Part shown: positions 43,469 through 52,948 of the stretch, one piece after another | How the letters are laid out: each line of letters starts with the position of its first letter | Position numbering within the stretch: position 1 is the stretch's first letter | DNA from: DATJHM01 sp963777355 | GTDB taxonomy: Bacteria; Chloroflexota; Ktedonobacteria; Ktedonobacterales; Ktedonobacteraceae | NCBI GenBank assembly: GCA_963777355.1 | Contig: CAVZQK010000020.1 | Location: 62,001 to 126,000, forward strand | Reading direction: 5' to 3' | Length of the DNA: 64,000 bases | Position numbers and translations under genes: made by a program | The notes under the pieces: generated by a model | Seen by the model: the letters and a program-made list of their open reading frames with translations, nothing else | Told to the model about the DNA's origin: nothing | The model's database searches: none

Positions 43469-44023
43469 CTAGTCCCTCAACGCATTGGCCCATTTTTCAG
43501 CGTAGTCGCCGATGATGGGTAGCTTGTAGTATCTGCCACGAGCGGCTTTGACCATCAAAACCATCCAGCAGATGAAGGTGACGAACTCCAGTCCGGAACC
43601 GATAGAGCCAAGTAAGGGGATGTGGTTGAACACGGTCGTCACCAGACTCATCGCACCGAAGAAGATGAGGGACTGCATCGCGTGGAAGCGTACAAAGCCA
43701 TTCCCCCTCTTGAGCAGGAGGAAGAGCAGGCCGGTGACCCAGCCGCCAAGATAGCTCAGCCAGCCGCTTGCAGGTGGCATAAGGTATTGCGGCCGATAAC
43801 TATCATACTGCTGAGAGCTATGAAGCTTCTCTTGCTGATTATACTCATAATATTGCTGAGGTCCAGAGAGCTGCTCTTGCTGCTGGTATCCTCTCTCAGA
43901 AGGCGAGTAATAGCCCTCTGGAGAGCTTGCCTGGAAGTCGTTGGAGGTCTCCAGCGGCTGCGCTGTGGCGGCTCCTCTGTATCCACCATAGAGAGGATTT
44001 GCTTCGTGTGAATAGTTTTCCAT
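43469..44023 (-). CDS. DUF4870/Tic20-like membrane protein
   Basis: This 184-residue protein from MENYSHEANPLYGGYRG has a Gln/Tyr/Ser-rich cytoplasmic tail, then GWLSYLGGWVTGLLFLLLKR and FVRFHAMQSLIFFGAMSLV, a pattern of the DUF4870/Tic20-like family (with the conserved R-F-H-A-x-Q-S). Two further TM segments follow (FVTFICWMVLMVKAARGRYY). The start at 44023 has GGGAGAGAAC upstream; an in-frame extension to 44179 looks less protein-like. Function unknown. Confidence 0.75.
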   Translation of the reverse strand: MENYSHEANPLYGGYRGAATAQPLETSNDFQASSPEGYYSPSERGYQQQEQLSGPQQYYEYNQQEKLHSSQQYDSYRPQYLMPPASGWLSYLGGWVTGLLFLLLKRGNGFVRFHAMQSLIFFGAMSLVTTVFNHIPLLGSIGSGLEFVTFICWMVLMVKAARGRYYKLPIIGDYAEKWANALRD

Positions 44024-44188
44024 GAGTATGTTCTCTCCCAGTCCTTTTATGATAATCCACCTGTACATTTGAAACTGCATGATCAGGATTCGTTCTTCCA
44101 AGCAGACCGATTTGGAAGCGATGGCTGATGGATTGAATCCTTTTTGCGAATGAGAGTAAGAGGTGTTAAGGTTTGACATTCGGTATAT

Positions 44189-44398
44189 CTACTCGGCTCC
44201 GGGCTCAATGTGAATGACCGCGACCAATGGCAGGCCGACATCACGTACTTTTCTGAGCAAGCTGTGCAACATGGCCTGATCGAGCACCGGGCCGGTTAAC
44301 AGGGTCTCGCCGTTCTCAAGTGAGGTGATGCGCAGGCCGCAAAACCAGTCGGCCCACTTGCGATCCAGGTGCCCCTTGATTCTGATCTGATAGATCAT
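44189..44398 (-). CDS. Small conserved-type hypothetical protein (69 aa)
   Basis: From MIYQIRIKGHLDRKWADWFCGL the protein runs through LENGETLLTGPVLDQAMLHS to LLRKVRDVGLPLVAVIHIE. It forms a short alpha/beta pattern often seen in small proteins of this bacterial group (IYQIRVxGHLxxxWxDWF) but I know no function. The start at 44398 has AAAAGG upstream; an in-frame ATG at 44440 would add 14 residues. It is upstream of the DUF4870 gene on the same strand. Confidence 0.6.
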   Translation of the reverse strand: MIYQIRIKGHLDRKWADWFCGLRITSLENGETLLTGPVLDQAMLHSLLRKVRDVGLPLVAVIHIEPGAE

Positions 44399-44440
44399 GG
44401 GTTGAGCCTTTTCATGGCTTGAGTTGCTCTCGTGTAACAT

Positions 44441-44772
44441 GTCTTTTCGTGCTCTCGTGTGCCGCGCCTGAGAAAGCCGCTCCTGGAGTGGCGCGGTTCA
44501 TGCGCCGTTTCCGTGCATTAGGGCGGTCAGTGCTCTGCTCATCTGTCAATGACAACCTCATTGGTGCCGTCCTTGTTGTGTGCTACATGCATCATGTATC
44601 TTCATGTAAGGAGTATAACTGCTCCGGGGCAGGAACAGAGAGAGACGAAAGTTCTGTTTGGGGTAATGTTCTCTTTTCTCTGCGGTATGAACAGAACAAT
44701 ACTAAAGTTCTGTTTGGGGAAGTGTTGTGGGGTACGAACAAATCCATGCGGGGAAAACAGCAACAGATCGGC
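44441..44772. repeat. Gene-free stretch with paired direct repeats (332 bp)
   Basis: AAAGTTCTGTTTGGGG occurs twice (44648-44663 and 44704-44719), 56 bp apart. AACAGAAC between them is the inverted complement of the GTTCTGTT core. The repeats lie downstream of the MalT-type regulator gene and upstream of the small gene at 44398, so they could be regulator binding sites. Confidence 0.5.
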
Positions 44773-47427
44773 TTAGAGCAGCCCTAGCTCACGGGCGCGT
44801 GCGATCGCTTCGGTGCGTCGCTGGACGCCGAGCTTGCCAAAGATTTTCTGATTGTGGCCTTTCACGGTACCCAGAGCCAGAAACAGCCGCTCGCTAATCT
44901 CCTGATTGGAGAGTCCGGCAGCAACGAGATGCAGGACTTCCAACTCGCGCTCTGAGAGTGGTTCGAGAAGGGGCTGGGCAGGGGGCGGAGACGAGGTGTT
45001 TTCGCTCTGCTGCTGCTCGGCCTCATATGCCGTCAACAATGTCCTGATATAGTCGGGCATTCTGCCAAGAGCCATCGCTTCGGACAAAAGGGAGGCCATT
45101 GGGAGTCCTTCGTCGAGAAAGAGACGGATGAAACCGGCAGGCTCGGCCATTGCCAGTGCGTCAACAAGCAGGTGCACCGCCTTGTCTTTTTCGCCATGAG
45201 CGCGAGCCGCGACTGCCTGAAGGACCATCACCTTGAGTTGCTCATCCTTCCAATCCTTTGCCTCCACTAGTTCTCGCCATGCAGAGAGCACCGCCAGGGC
45301 TGCAGATGGGTCGCCCTGAGCCAGATGGACCCGGGCCTGGCTGAGAGGGAGTTGGTGTGCTTGAGCCAGATGAACCGCCGCTGAAAGACTCCCCTGGCGA
45401 AGGAACGTGAGCACTTGCGCGGCTGCAATCTCAGGCATGCGAGATACAACGTTGCGCTGCTGCGCGGACTGACTGGCCTGTTCGAGCAAAGCGGCAGCGC
45501 CGGACACATCTCCCCGGGCCAGAGAGACGCGGGCCAGAAAGACCTCACAGACAATGAAGCGATCAATCAGCCTGTCATACTGCTGCGCCAGGTGAAGGCT
45601 CTGTTGCCCGTGGTGCCAGGCTTCATCCAGATGGTTCCATTGGTAGAGGACATGGGCCAGGCCCAGATGCGCTTCGCAGATGATGAGGAAGTGGCTGATC
45701 CCCCGCCAATTGCAGGACGCGTCGGTAGGTCTGGGCCGCCAGCACGAGCTGGTTGTCTACTTCCTGGATCATGCCCAGGCACGACGGTCGCCAGGATGGT
45801 GGTGAAGATATTCCCGGATGCCTGGCTGTTCGAGAAGAGCTTCGTTAATAGGCCTGGCGAGCTCGCGTGCGGTCTCCCTGGTAGTTGGTAGGCCAGCCGC
45901 CAGCGTCCAGTAGAAACGCGCGGCCGCTCAAGCTTGTTGTGGGTCAGGCAGATACTCCAGGGCGCGAAGCGACTGGGTAATCACGGCTTCTAGCTGGTAG
46001 CGAGTGAGAGCCAATGTCGCCCGGATACCGGCAATTTGCCCGAGAAGGTCGCGGGTCGTGTCGTCCAGATTCGTTGCCTTGCAGAGCAGCTTCGGCAGCC
46101 TGAAGTTTCTCTTCCACGCCGGTTGTCTGGCCATTGACCACCAGCAACGTGGCATACCTCACCCACAACGAGGGCCTGGCATCCAGGACGCTCGTTGGCA
46201 GCGAGTCCAACCAGTTCAGGACAGTGGTCACCGCGAAACGTATGCCGGGGAATGCTCTTTTCCTTCTATCAGACGCTCGGCGCGCTCCACATCGTTGGCA
46301 GCAGCCGCATGGTGAAATGCTTCCATCGTGAGGCCCTGGTCTTCATACCAGCTACTTGCCCGCAGGTGCAACTCGTTCACCTGGCTTTGCGCAATGGCTG
46401 GAGAGGAGGAAATGCTCTGGTGGAGGCGCAGCCTGAGCATTTCTGCAAAGAGATGGTGATAGCGGTACCAGCGCCGCTCGTTGTCCAGGGGGATAAGGAA
46501 CAGATTGGCGCGTTCGAGGTATTCCAGGGTGGCTTGCCCACTCATAGCGGAGTCGAGCACCACGGCATCACACAAGCGTCCTGACATTCGGTCAAGGAGA
46601 GAGGTGTGCAGCAGGAACGTCTGGACGTGCTCGGATTGCTGCCCGAGGACTTCTTCCATCAAGTAGTCCAGCACGAAATGGTGGCTGCCAGTGAATGATG
46701 CGATGAGACTGGTGGCATCTTCCTGTCCCTGGAGGGAAAGGGCAGCCAATTGCAGACCGGCAATCCAGCCTTCGGTGCGCCTTTCCAGGGCAGCGATCTC
46801 TTCGGCTGAGAGGGTGAGGCCCATCATCTGGTTGAGAAATGCTGCGGCTTCAGAAGGGGTAAAACGCAAATCAATGGCGCGCACCTCGGTCAATTGCGCC
46901 CGAGCACGCAGACGGGCCAGGGGGAGGTGTGGGTCTTCACGAGTAGCAATGATCAGGTGTATGTGTGGGGGCAGATGATCGATGAGAAAGGCGAGAGCCT
47001 GGTCAACTGGTGTGGCATCAAGCACATGGTAATCGTCAAGGACGAGAACGAACGGGTCCGAGATGGTGGTCAGGTCATTGAGCAGGGCCGTCAGTAGCAC
47101 TTCGGTCGGCGGTGGCTGAGGAGATTGGAGCGCGCCCAAAGCCCATTCTCCAATAGAGGGCGTAATCGTTTGCAGAGCCGCGACCAGGTAAGTCAGAAAG
47201 CGGGTGGAGTCATTATCCCCTTCGTCCAGGGATAGCCAGGCAACCGGTCGCCCAAGTCCGAGGGTCCATTCACTCACCAGCGTGCTTTTGCCAAAGCCAG
47301 CGGGGGCTGAGATGAGTGTCAGTTTGCGATGCAGCCCCTCGTTGAGTCGCTCGGTCAGGCGCGGGCGGCTGACCACGTTGGGTCGAAGCGGAGGGATATA
47401 CAGTTTCGTGGCTAAAATTGGCGTCAC
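44773..47427 (-). pseudogene. MalT/LAL-type LuxR transcriptional regulator, several frameshifts
   Basis: The start is GTG at 47427 after GGAGAGAGC. Domains in order: a P-loop STAND NTPase (LTLISAPAGFGKSTLVSEWT, then PFVLVLDDYHVLDATPVDQA), a winged-helix region (RTEGWIAGLQLAALSLQGQ), TPR-like helices, and a C-terminal LuxR HTH (PLSERELEVLHLVAAGLSNQ, then EISERLFLALGTVKGHNQKI). The frame breaks near 46235, 46075, 45930 and 45560-45750, all in the TPR region; the two ends are intact in frames 44773-45507 and 46228-47427. The full length (about 885 residues) fits the family. MalT-type regulators bind an inducer and then DNA; the target is unknown here. Confidence 0.8.
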
Positions 47428-47564
47428 TTGCTCTCTCCTCCGACCATATTCCAGTCAGTTTCCCCTTCCCCCCTGACCCACCGCCGTCCGGTGTTGGGCG
47501 TGTTCATATTGTGTTTGTCGTGAGCCTTGAAATGGAGAACTCCACCGCTCGGAGAAAGAGTCCA

Positions 47565-47705
47565 CAGCGTCACGAGTGCGGGGGAAAGCGCCTTGATGAT
47601 GGTGTAGACACGGTTATAACCAGGGGCGGGCCACCCCCGTTCAAGGGCAATGGTGGTAACCTGACGGTGAATGGAAGCGGCAGTGCACAGTGGTTCGGAC
47701 ATTCC
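47565..47705 (-). pseudogene. Mu-type/integrase-core transposase fragment
   Basis: The segment SEPLCTAASIHRQVTTIALE then RGWPAPGYNRVYTIIKALSP and ALVTL matches the N-terminal HTH part of transposases with a Mu-type integrase core (usual form: IYRQVxxxAxExGWPxPSYxxVYxIVRxLDPALVTLAHEG). Neither the start nor the catalytic core remains. It adjoins the inverted-repeat element at 47798, which probably marks one end of the lost insertion. Confidence 0.5.
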
Positions 47706-47797
47706 CAGTCCTCTCTCACACGAAAGGAACCAACAACGCGATCTTCTTTTAGTATATCTGATCGCTAGAATAATTGCAAAGAAACCACCAGGATAAT

Positions 47798-47930
47798 GGT
47801 TCTGAGTCATCTTTCGTGCAGGATGAGCTTATGAGAATCTTTCTCTCTGCCGCCATCTGCTTTCAGAGCGGGTCAATGTTTTTTCAGAATGCTGTTGATG
47901 AGAGTTTTGCACGTAAAATGACTCAGAACC
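47798..47930. mobile_element. MITE-like element with 23-bp terminal inverted repeats
   Basis: The left end (47798-47820) begins GGTTCTGAGTCAT and ends CGTGCA; the right end (47908-47930) is its reverse complement with only two mismatches. The 133-bp element has no complete gene and is flanked by AT-rich DNA (GGATAAT left, GAATAATCCC right). It lies beside a transposase fragment, so it is either a miniature element or the ends of a deleted insertion sequence. Confidence 0.6.
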
Positions 47931-47952
47931 GAATAATCCCAAAATTTACACC

Positions 47953-49122
47953 CTATGCGACGATGAGTTCTTGATTATGGCGGGCAAGAACCTCTTCATA
48001 GCCATGCATCAAATGTTCCATAGCGGCGTACCAGCTACGTTTGTCAGCAGCCACGAGAGCAGATGCGCGCATGCGGGATCGCGTCTGTGGCTCAGCGACA
48101 AGGCGAGCCAGATTCTGCTGATAGTGCAGAATGAGCTCATGCTCGGTCAGGCCTTGCGTCTGCGTCAAGAGGCCAGTCTGATCCTCACTTACTAGATCAC
48201 AGATGCCCTCAGCTTGAAGGCCAACAACTGGCAGTCCGCTGGCCATAGCCTCTAAGACAACCTGACCAAAGGTCTCCGTATAAGAAGGAAAAGCAAAGAT
48301 GTCAGCGGAGGCGTAGGCAGTTGCCAGCGCTTCACCGCTTAGATAGCCCGTAAAAGTAACCGGAAGACCCTGAAGCTCCTGTTGTAGCTCAGTAAGAGCT
48401 GGACCCTCCCCAACGATCACCAGATGACAGCTTGTATGGTTTAGCTCACGATAGGCATTGATCAACAGGCGTAGATTTTTCTCCCAGGAGACACGTCCGA
48501 CATAGAGCAAGATCGCTTTGCCCTCTGGCTGCTCTCTCTGCTGTAACCAGCTTGCCCGCAGATGATCGTCCCGATGTTCAGGAGAAAAAAGCTGCGTATC
48601 TACGCCGCGCGGCCAGATTCTCAGGTGTTCAAAGCCCTGAGAGCGCAGCATAGCAGAGGTTGAAGGAGAAGGGCAAAAAGTCAACTCACATTGGCTATGA
48701 ATAAAGCGATTATAGAGCCACATAGGTTGTGTCAGGAGAGAGAAGCCGAAATGCGAACAATAGGCAGCTAGATTGGTATGATAAGATGAAATCAGAGGTC
48801 TATTAAAAAAACGTGCCGCAGCGACTCCCGTAGCGCCGAGAATTACAGGATCAACCAGATGAATCACATCCGGACTAAATTCATAGAGCCGTCGAAAAAA
48901 CAATGGCCGAAAGAAATTGAATTTCAACTCAGGATAGAAAGGAAAAGGGAGACCGGCTGTGCCCACAAGCTCAGCCCCGGCATACTCCGCCATCCCGCTC
49001 TCAGGGCCTAACAGAAGAGCCTGATGCCCATTAGCCTGTAAATGTTCCAGCAGACGGGCTAAGGTACGGGTCACCCCATCTAACTTTGGCAGGAAGTTCT
49101 CCGTAATAATTGCAACGCGCAT
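47953..49122 (-). CDS. GT4-family glycosyltransferase (MgtA/SQD2-like)
   Basis: The product is 389 residues: MRVAIITENFLPKLDGVTRT matches the N-terminus of GDP-mannose-dependent MgtA and sulfoquinovosyl transferase-like enzymes. DVIHLVDPVILGATGV, ISSYHTNLAAYCSHFG and WPRGVDTQLFSPEHR follow. The donor half has LLYVGRVSWEKNLRLLINAY and FAFPSYTETFGQVVLEAMAS (E-x7-E), then GLPVVGLQAEGI. It most likely builds a membrane glycolipid. It is transcribed alone, towards the MITE-like element. Confidence 0.88.
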   Translation of the reverse strand: MRVAIITENFLPKLDGVTRTLARLLEHLQANGHQALLLGPESGMAEYAGAELVGTAGLPFPFYPELKFNFFRPLFFRRLYEFSPDVIHLVDPVILGATGVAAARFFNRPLISSYHTNLAAYCSHFGFSLLTQPMWLYNRFIHSQCELTFCPSPSTSAMLRSQGFEHLRIWPRGVDTQLFSPEHRDDHLRASWLQQREQPEGKAILLYVGRVSWEKNLRLLINAYRELNHTSCHLVIVGEGPALTELQQELQGLPVTFTGYLSGEALATAYASADIFAFPSYTETFGQVVLEAMASGLPVVGLQAEGICDLVSEDQTGLLTQTQGLTEHELILHYQQNLARLVAEPQTRSRMRASALVAADKRSWYAAMEHLMHGYEEVLARHNQELIVA

Positions 49123-49615
49123 TGTTTACCACCTGATATCCCTTCGGCTGGAGAAAGAGCTCTAACTTGTGGTAAGAGCGTCTCGCAAACCAGCGCATTC
49201 GGCAACACTTGTGCTCATCTCAAGCATATTTATAGCTTCTTTAAAAAAGTTACCATGCAGGAGTTACCTGGGAGTTAAGCAGTGTTACAACAGTGTAAAG
49301 GCATGAATAAGCAGCGGTTAAAAAAGGCAGGCCGAAAAGTCCTACTTTTATCATGGTTTAAGCATGAGGCAAGACAAAACATTCCAGAATGCGCTATAGT
49401 AAGTCGAAAATACGTTTTTCCATAGTTTATTGCTAGTCAGCTTATGTATATGTGCATACGTTGCTGATGGGTATCGTCGTGCGCGATCCTGTCAATGGAA
49501 AAGCATGAAAGACAAAGCCAGGCAAGTTTAAAGCAGGGTGGTAAGGGACGACGAGAATAGAGAAAGAAAACAAGCAAAAAAATAGAGAAACGGTTACTAT
49601 GCAGGAGAAAAAACG
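49123..49615. other. Divergent intergenic region (493 bp)
   Basis: This gap separates the GT4 and LCP genes. AAAAGT-CCT-ACTTTT (49335-49349) is a perfect palindrome. CAGTGTTA and CAGTGTAA occur 8 bp apart near 49281-49300. These may be regulatory. No open frame or RNA gene is convincing. Confidence 0.5.
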
Positions 49616-51595
49616 GTGAAACATCAATTCATCAATGGGGGCCCAGGTCCAGGACAACCAGAAGAGACGAAAGACCAGTTAGCGAAGGAACAAAAAGCGG
49701 CTGGAGGTCAGGGCTCGGTCTTTAAAGCACCGTTTTCCCCATATGCTTCTCCATCGGCAAGGCCAGCAGAAAACAACTATGCATATCCGTCTTCAGTATC
49801 ACAGCCTGATGGCTTACGCATTCAGTCACCTTCACGCAGAAAGAACGAACCAGGAGAAGAGTTTATTGAGACGTTGGCAGTTGAAGTACCGGATTACCTT
49901 CGCGGAGAAGAGTCCACATGGGAAACCACTGCATCTCCCCCGCCGGGATTTGCACCGCCACCGGGGTTCGCTCCTCCTCCGGGATTTGCTCCACCACAGG
50001 GGTTTGCTCCACCACCAGGATTCGCGCCTGCGGCCACAGGCCAGGCAAGGCCAGCTCAACCAGTAGTCCAGGTACCCTACACGCCTGAGCCACCAATGCG
50101 GATGCCGTATCCAGAACAAAGAGACGCACGGCAAAGGCCGCAACCTGTGGCGGGACCACCAGTTCAGAATAGAGCATGGCAATATCCTATGGCAGCGCCG
50201 CCTGTGCAATCTCCGCAGCGATACGGGATGCCATCCTATGCGCCGGGACCGCAAGTACGTACGGCACAACGCTATACACCGCCAATAACACCAGCAATGC
50301 CACAGCCCAAAAAACGTCGTTTACCAATCTGGTCCCGCGTGGTCTTAGGCACAATCGTTGCCCTGCTCATATTTGGAGGCAGTGCTTATGCTTACTATCA
50401 GATGAACTATGCCAGTTCTATCAGCAACATCACCAATCAGCAGGTGATCCATCATAACGCACAAGGTGAGGTAGTTACAGCAGCCCCAGCCACAGGTGAT
50501 GTATTGACAGGCAATCGTCTAAACATTCTTTTGCTGGGCAGCGATACCGATGGGAAATCGGTGCCACTGGCCCAGACAGATATAGTTATCACAATTGACC
50601 CACAGACAAAATACGTAGGAATGCTCTCTATTCCCCGCGACCTGCGCCTGTATGCTCCCAAAGCAGGAGCCATCAAGCTAGACGAAGCCTTCTCCACCGG
50701 CTGGTCTCTACCAGGAAACGATAATTATGGCAATGCCGTTGGGCTAAGCATTGACACCATCGAGCAAAATTTTGGCATTCCGATAAACTACTCTGCCTGG
50801 GTTGGGTTAGATGGTTTCGTAAAAGTAATTGATACAGCAGGTGGCATTGATGTCAATGTGCTCCATCCGATGGTAGACGACATCTACCCAAACGACGTCA
50901 GCAACCAGAGCGGCCAGGCATATGACTATAAGAGGCTGTATCTTGCACCGGGGCCTCAACACCTTGATGGGATTCAAGCATTAGAATACGTGCGTACACG
51001 GCACTCGGACGGTGCAGCAGACTTTGGTCGTGCGGTGCGACAACAGCAGATTCTCAGTGAGCTAAAAAACAAGTTGACGCAGATTGACATCAATAAAGTG
51101 CCATCCTTAATTCAGGATCTCAATGGGCATGTAAAGACCGATATGCAGATCACAGATATCCCCAAATTGTTAAATTTTGCACGCGGTATCGACCCAAACA
51201 AAATTGATAGGCTTGTCTTGAGTCAGCCCTACTCGGTGCCAGCCAGCACCGTTTTTCCTAAAGACACTTCAACGGACTATATTCCCGTCTGCTCGCAGAT
51301 TATACCCAAGATTCAGCAGATGTTTGATCTGGGCACAAAAGCAACCTGTCCAACAGTGGGAGCGAGATATTCATTTCCGCAGACAGCAGAGACAGCCAGC
51401 AATCAGACCGCCATTGTTCCCGCGCAGCGGGCACTTATGACAACAACTACAGCCTGGCAGATGCTGGGGACGCCAGAGACGAGCACAGCGGCAAATCTGT
51501 CCACGAGTACAATACAAGAAAGATCCAGCGTACATAGTTTGCTTGATTTAATGTTTATGACCGTCTTTCAGTCATTCGATGCAGCCAGAACATAG
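49616..51595 (+). CDS. LytR-CpsA-Psr (LCP) family protein with long Pro-rich cytoplasmic tail
   Basis: The GTG at 49616 follows AGGAG at 9 bp. The 659-residue product has a 225-residue Pro/Gln-rich cytoplasmic region with five PPPGFA-like repeats, a TM helix (VVLGTIVALLIFGGSAYAYY) and the LCP domain: RLNILLLGSDTDGK, TDIVITIDPQTKYVGMLSIPRD (arginine-containing pyrophosphate site), AVGLSIDTIEQNFGIPINYS, VKVIDTAGGIDVNV and ALEYVRTRHSDGAADFGRAV RQ. LCP enzymes attach polymers from lipid carriers to the cell wall. The next gene (lipoprotein) lies 71 bp downstream. A hydrophobic tail (LLDLMFMTVFQSF) is unusual. Confidence 0.9.
   Translation: MKHQFINGGPGPGQPEETKDQLAKEQKAAGGQGSVFKAPFSPYASPSARPAENNYAYPSSVSQPDGLRIQSPSRRKNEPGEEFIETLAVEVPDYLRGEESTWETTASPPPGFAPPPGFAPPPGFAPPQGFAPPPGFAPAATGQARPAQPVVQVPYTPEPPMRMPYPEQRDARQRPQPVAGPPVQNRAWQYPMAAPPVQSPQRYGMPSYAPGPQVRTAQRYTPPITPAMPQPKKRRLPIWSRVVLGTIVALLIFGGSAYAYYQMNYASSISNITNQQVIHHNAQGEVVTAAPATGDVLTGNRLNILLLGSDTDGKSVPLAQTDIVITIDPQTKYVGMLSIPRDLRLYAPKAGAIKLDEAFSTGWSLPGNDNYGNAVGLSIDTIEQNFGIPINYSAWVGLDGFVKVIDTAGGIDVNVLHPMVDDIYPNDVSNQSGQAYDYKRLYLAPGPQHLDGIQALEYVRTRHSDGAADFGRAVRQQQILSELKNKLTQIDINKVPSLIQDLNGHVKTDMQITDIPKLLNFARGIDPNKIDRLVLSQPYSVPASTVFPKDTSTDYIPVCSQIIPKIQQMFDLGTKATCPTVGARYSFPQTAETASNQTAIVPAQRALMTTTTAWQMLGTPETSTAANLSTSTIQERSSVHSLLDLMFMTVFQSFDAART
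49937..50026 (+). repeat. Five 18-bp repeats coding PPPGFA
   Basis: PPPGFA occurs three times, then PPQGFA and PPPGFA, without gaps. It lies in the cytoplasmic tail of the LCP protein. Codons vary between copies. It may bind SH3- or GYF-like partners or extend the tail. Confidence 0.85.
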
Positions 51596-51666
51596 GTAGT
51601 AGAAATAGACGCAGTTAGCAGAGCAAAGGATCACAAAACAGCCCCTCTATAAGAAAGGGGAAAATC

Positions 51667-52902
51667 TTGAGAAAATTTATGAAGAAAGAACAACAGAACG
51701 CCTGGGAATTGTGGTGCTTACTGGCCTTACTGGCCTTGAGTCTACAAAGTTGTCTTGGCATTGGAGAAAAAGCAAGCACAAAAACGGGCGATTTTCAGAG
51801 CGTGCATACAGCCAGTGGTGGAACATTGGGAATCAATACTGCGCCAGAGGCGCTTTTTCAGGGGAAAATTTATTTCACCGATGATCGCAACCTGTATATG
51901 CTAGACAGTACGAAAAAGCTGACGCAACTGACGCAAGGGATGGATGCACGCGATCCAGCGGTCTCTCCTGATGGCAAATGGATAGCGTTTATCAAGCGTT
52001 ATGAGAATTATTCAGATCTCATGTTACTGCCTGCCGCTGGTGGGCAGCCCAGATTATTACGCACGGGAGTCGGCCAATACCTGCCCAATCCCAATTCGCC
52101 GATGGGAGCGCCAAAAAGCACAGCGGTCTGGTATGCCCAGCCATCCTGGCAGGACGCGACCCACCTGATCTTCCTGAGCGACCTGGCAAAGCCGTATACC
52201 GATCCGGGCGTAGATAGCTTCCTGCTGGACCTCCAGGTATTCGAGATCTCAATAGATGATCCTCAGGCAACGCCACAGACCATCGCATACGCCAACTATG
52301 GAGCGGGCGGTGATCGAGACGCCAGTTATCGTCCCGGCCACCCTGACCAGATCATCTACACACATTATGCCTATGATGCCACAGGAGCACAGCAGCTCAC
52401 ACAGCTTTACATGGAAGATCCCAATGCGATAGCCAACAATCCGGGTAAATATCGTCCAGGAGCAACAGGCTTTGCATTTGATCCCGGAGTAGCGATTAGC
52501 CCTACCAACCAGACAAATCTGCAACCAGCCTTCTCACCGGATGGAAGCACAATTGCCTATGTGCGTAGTATGGATGCCAGTCATATGGGGCTCTATCTGA
52601 TGCCAGTACCAGAAAACATCACACAAGACCCAAATAATCCTGACGTCATCAAGCAGGCCCAGTTGCCATACAATAAGTCGGTCTTATTCCAGGAGCAGTA
52701 CTACATCAGCCAGCCATTCTGGTCGCCAGATGGCAAAGAGCTAGGCTATCTCAGTTACAACAACAACGTCTTTGACATCTGGATCGTCCATGTGGGCCTT
52801 GATAGCAAAACCCACATGGTAGTGGCCAGAGGTGCGCCAGTGCAGCTCACCGATGCAGGCGGGCATCTGGACGCTGACTCGCGGCCCAGTTGGGGGGCAT
52901 AA
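51667..52902 (+). CDS. TolB/PD40-like beta-propeller lipoprotein
   Basis: This product of about 411 residues starts at TTG 51667, which has AAAGGGG 8 bp upstream; an ATG at 51679 is the alternative. It has a lipoprotein signal (LLALLALSLQSCLG, lipobox LQSC). Beta-propeller repeats of the PD40/TolB kind follow: AVSPDGKWIAFIKRYENY, PAFSPDGSTIAYVRSMD and PFWSPDGKELGYLSYN. It is therefore exported and membrane-anchored, and probably binds a carbohydrate or protein. The LCP gene is just upstream. The exact function is unknown. Confidence 0.85.
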   Translation: MRKFMKKEQQNAWELWCLLALLALSLQSCLGIGEKASTKTGDFQSVHTASGGTLGINTAPEALFQGKIYFTDDRNLYMLDSTKKLTQLTQGMDARDPAVSPDGKWIAFIKRYENYSDLMLLPAAGGQPRLLRTGVGQYLPNPNSPMGAPKSTAVWYAQPSWQDATHLIFLSDLAKPYTDPGVDSFLLDLQVFEISIDDPQATPQTIAYANYGAGGDRDASYRPGHPDQIIYTHYAYDATGAQQLTQLYMEDPNAIANNPGKYRPGATGFAFDPGVAISPTNQTNLQPAFSPDGSTIAYVRSMDASHMGLYLMPVPENITQDPNNPDVIKQAQLPYNKSVLFQEQYYISQPFWSPDGKELGYLSYNNNVFDIWIVHVGLDSKTHMVVARGAPVQLTDAGGHLDADSRPSWGA

Positions 52903-52948
52903 AGCGAGATAGTAGTAGGGGAAGAGGGGGCGGTCAAGCCGATCTGCC

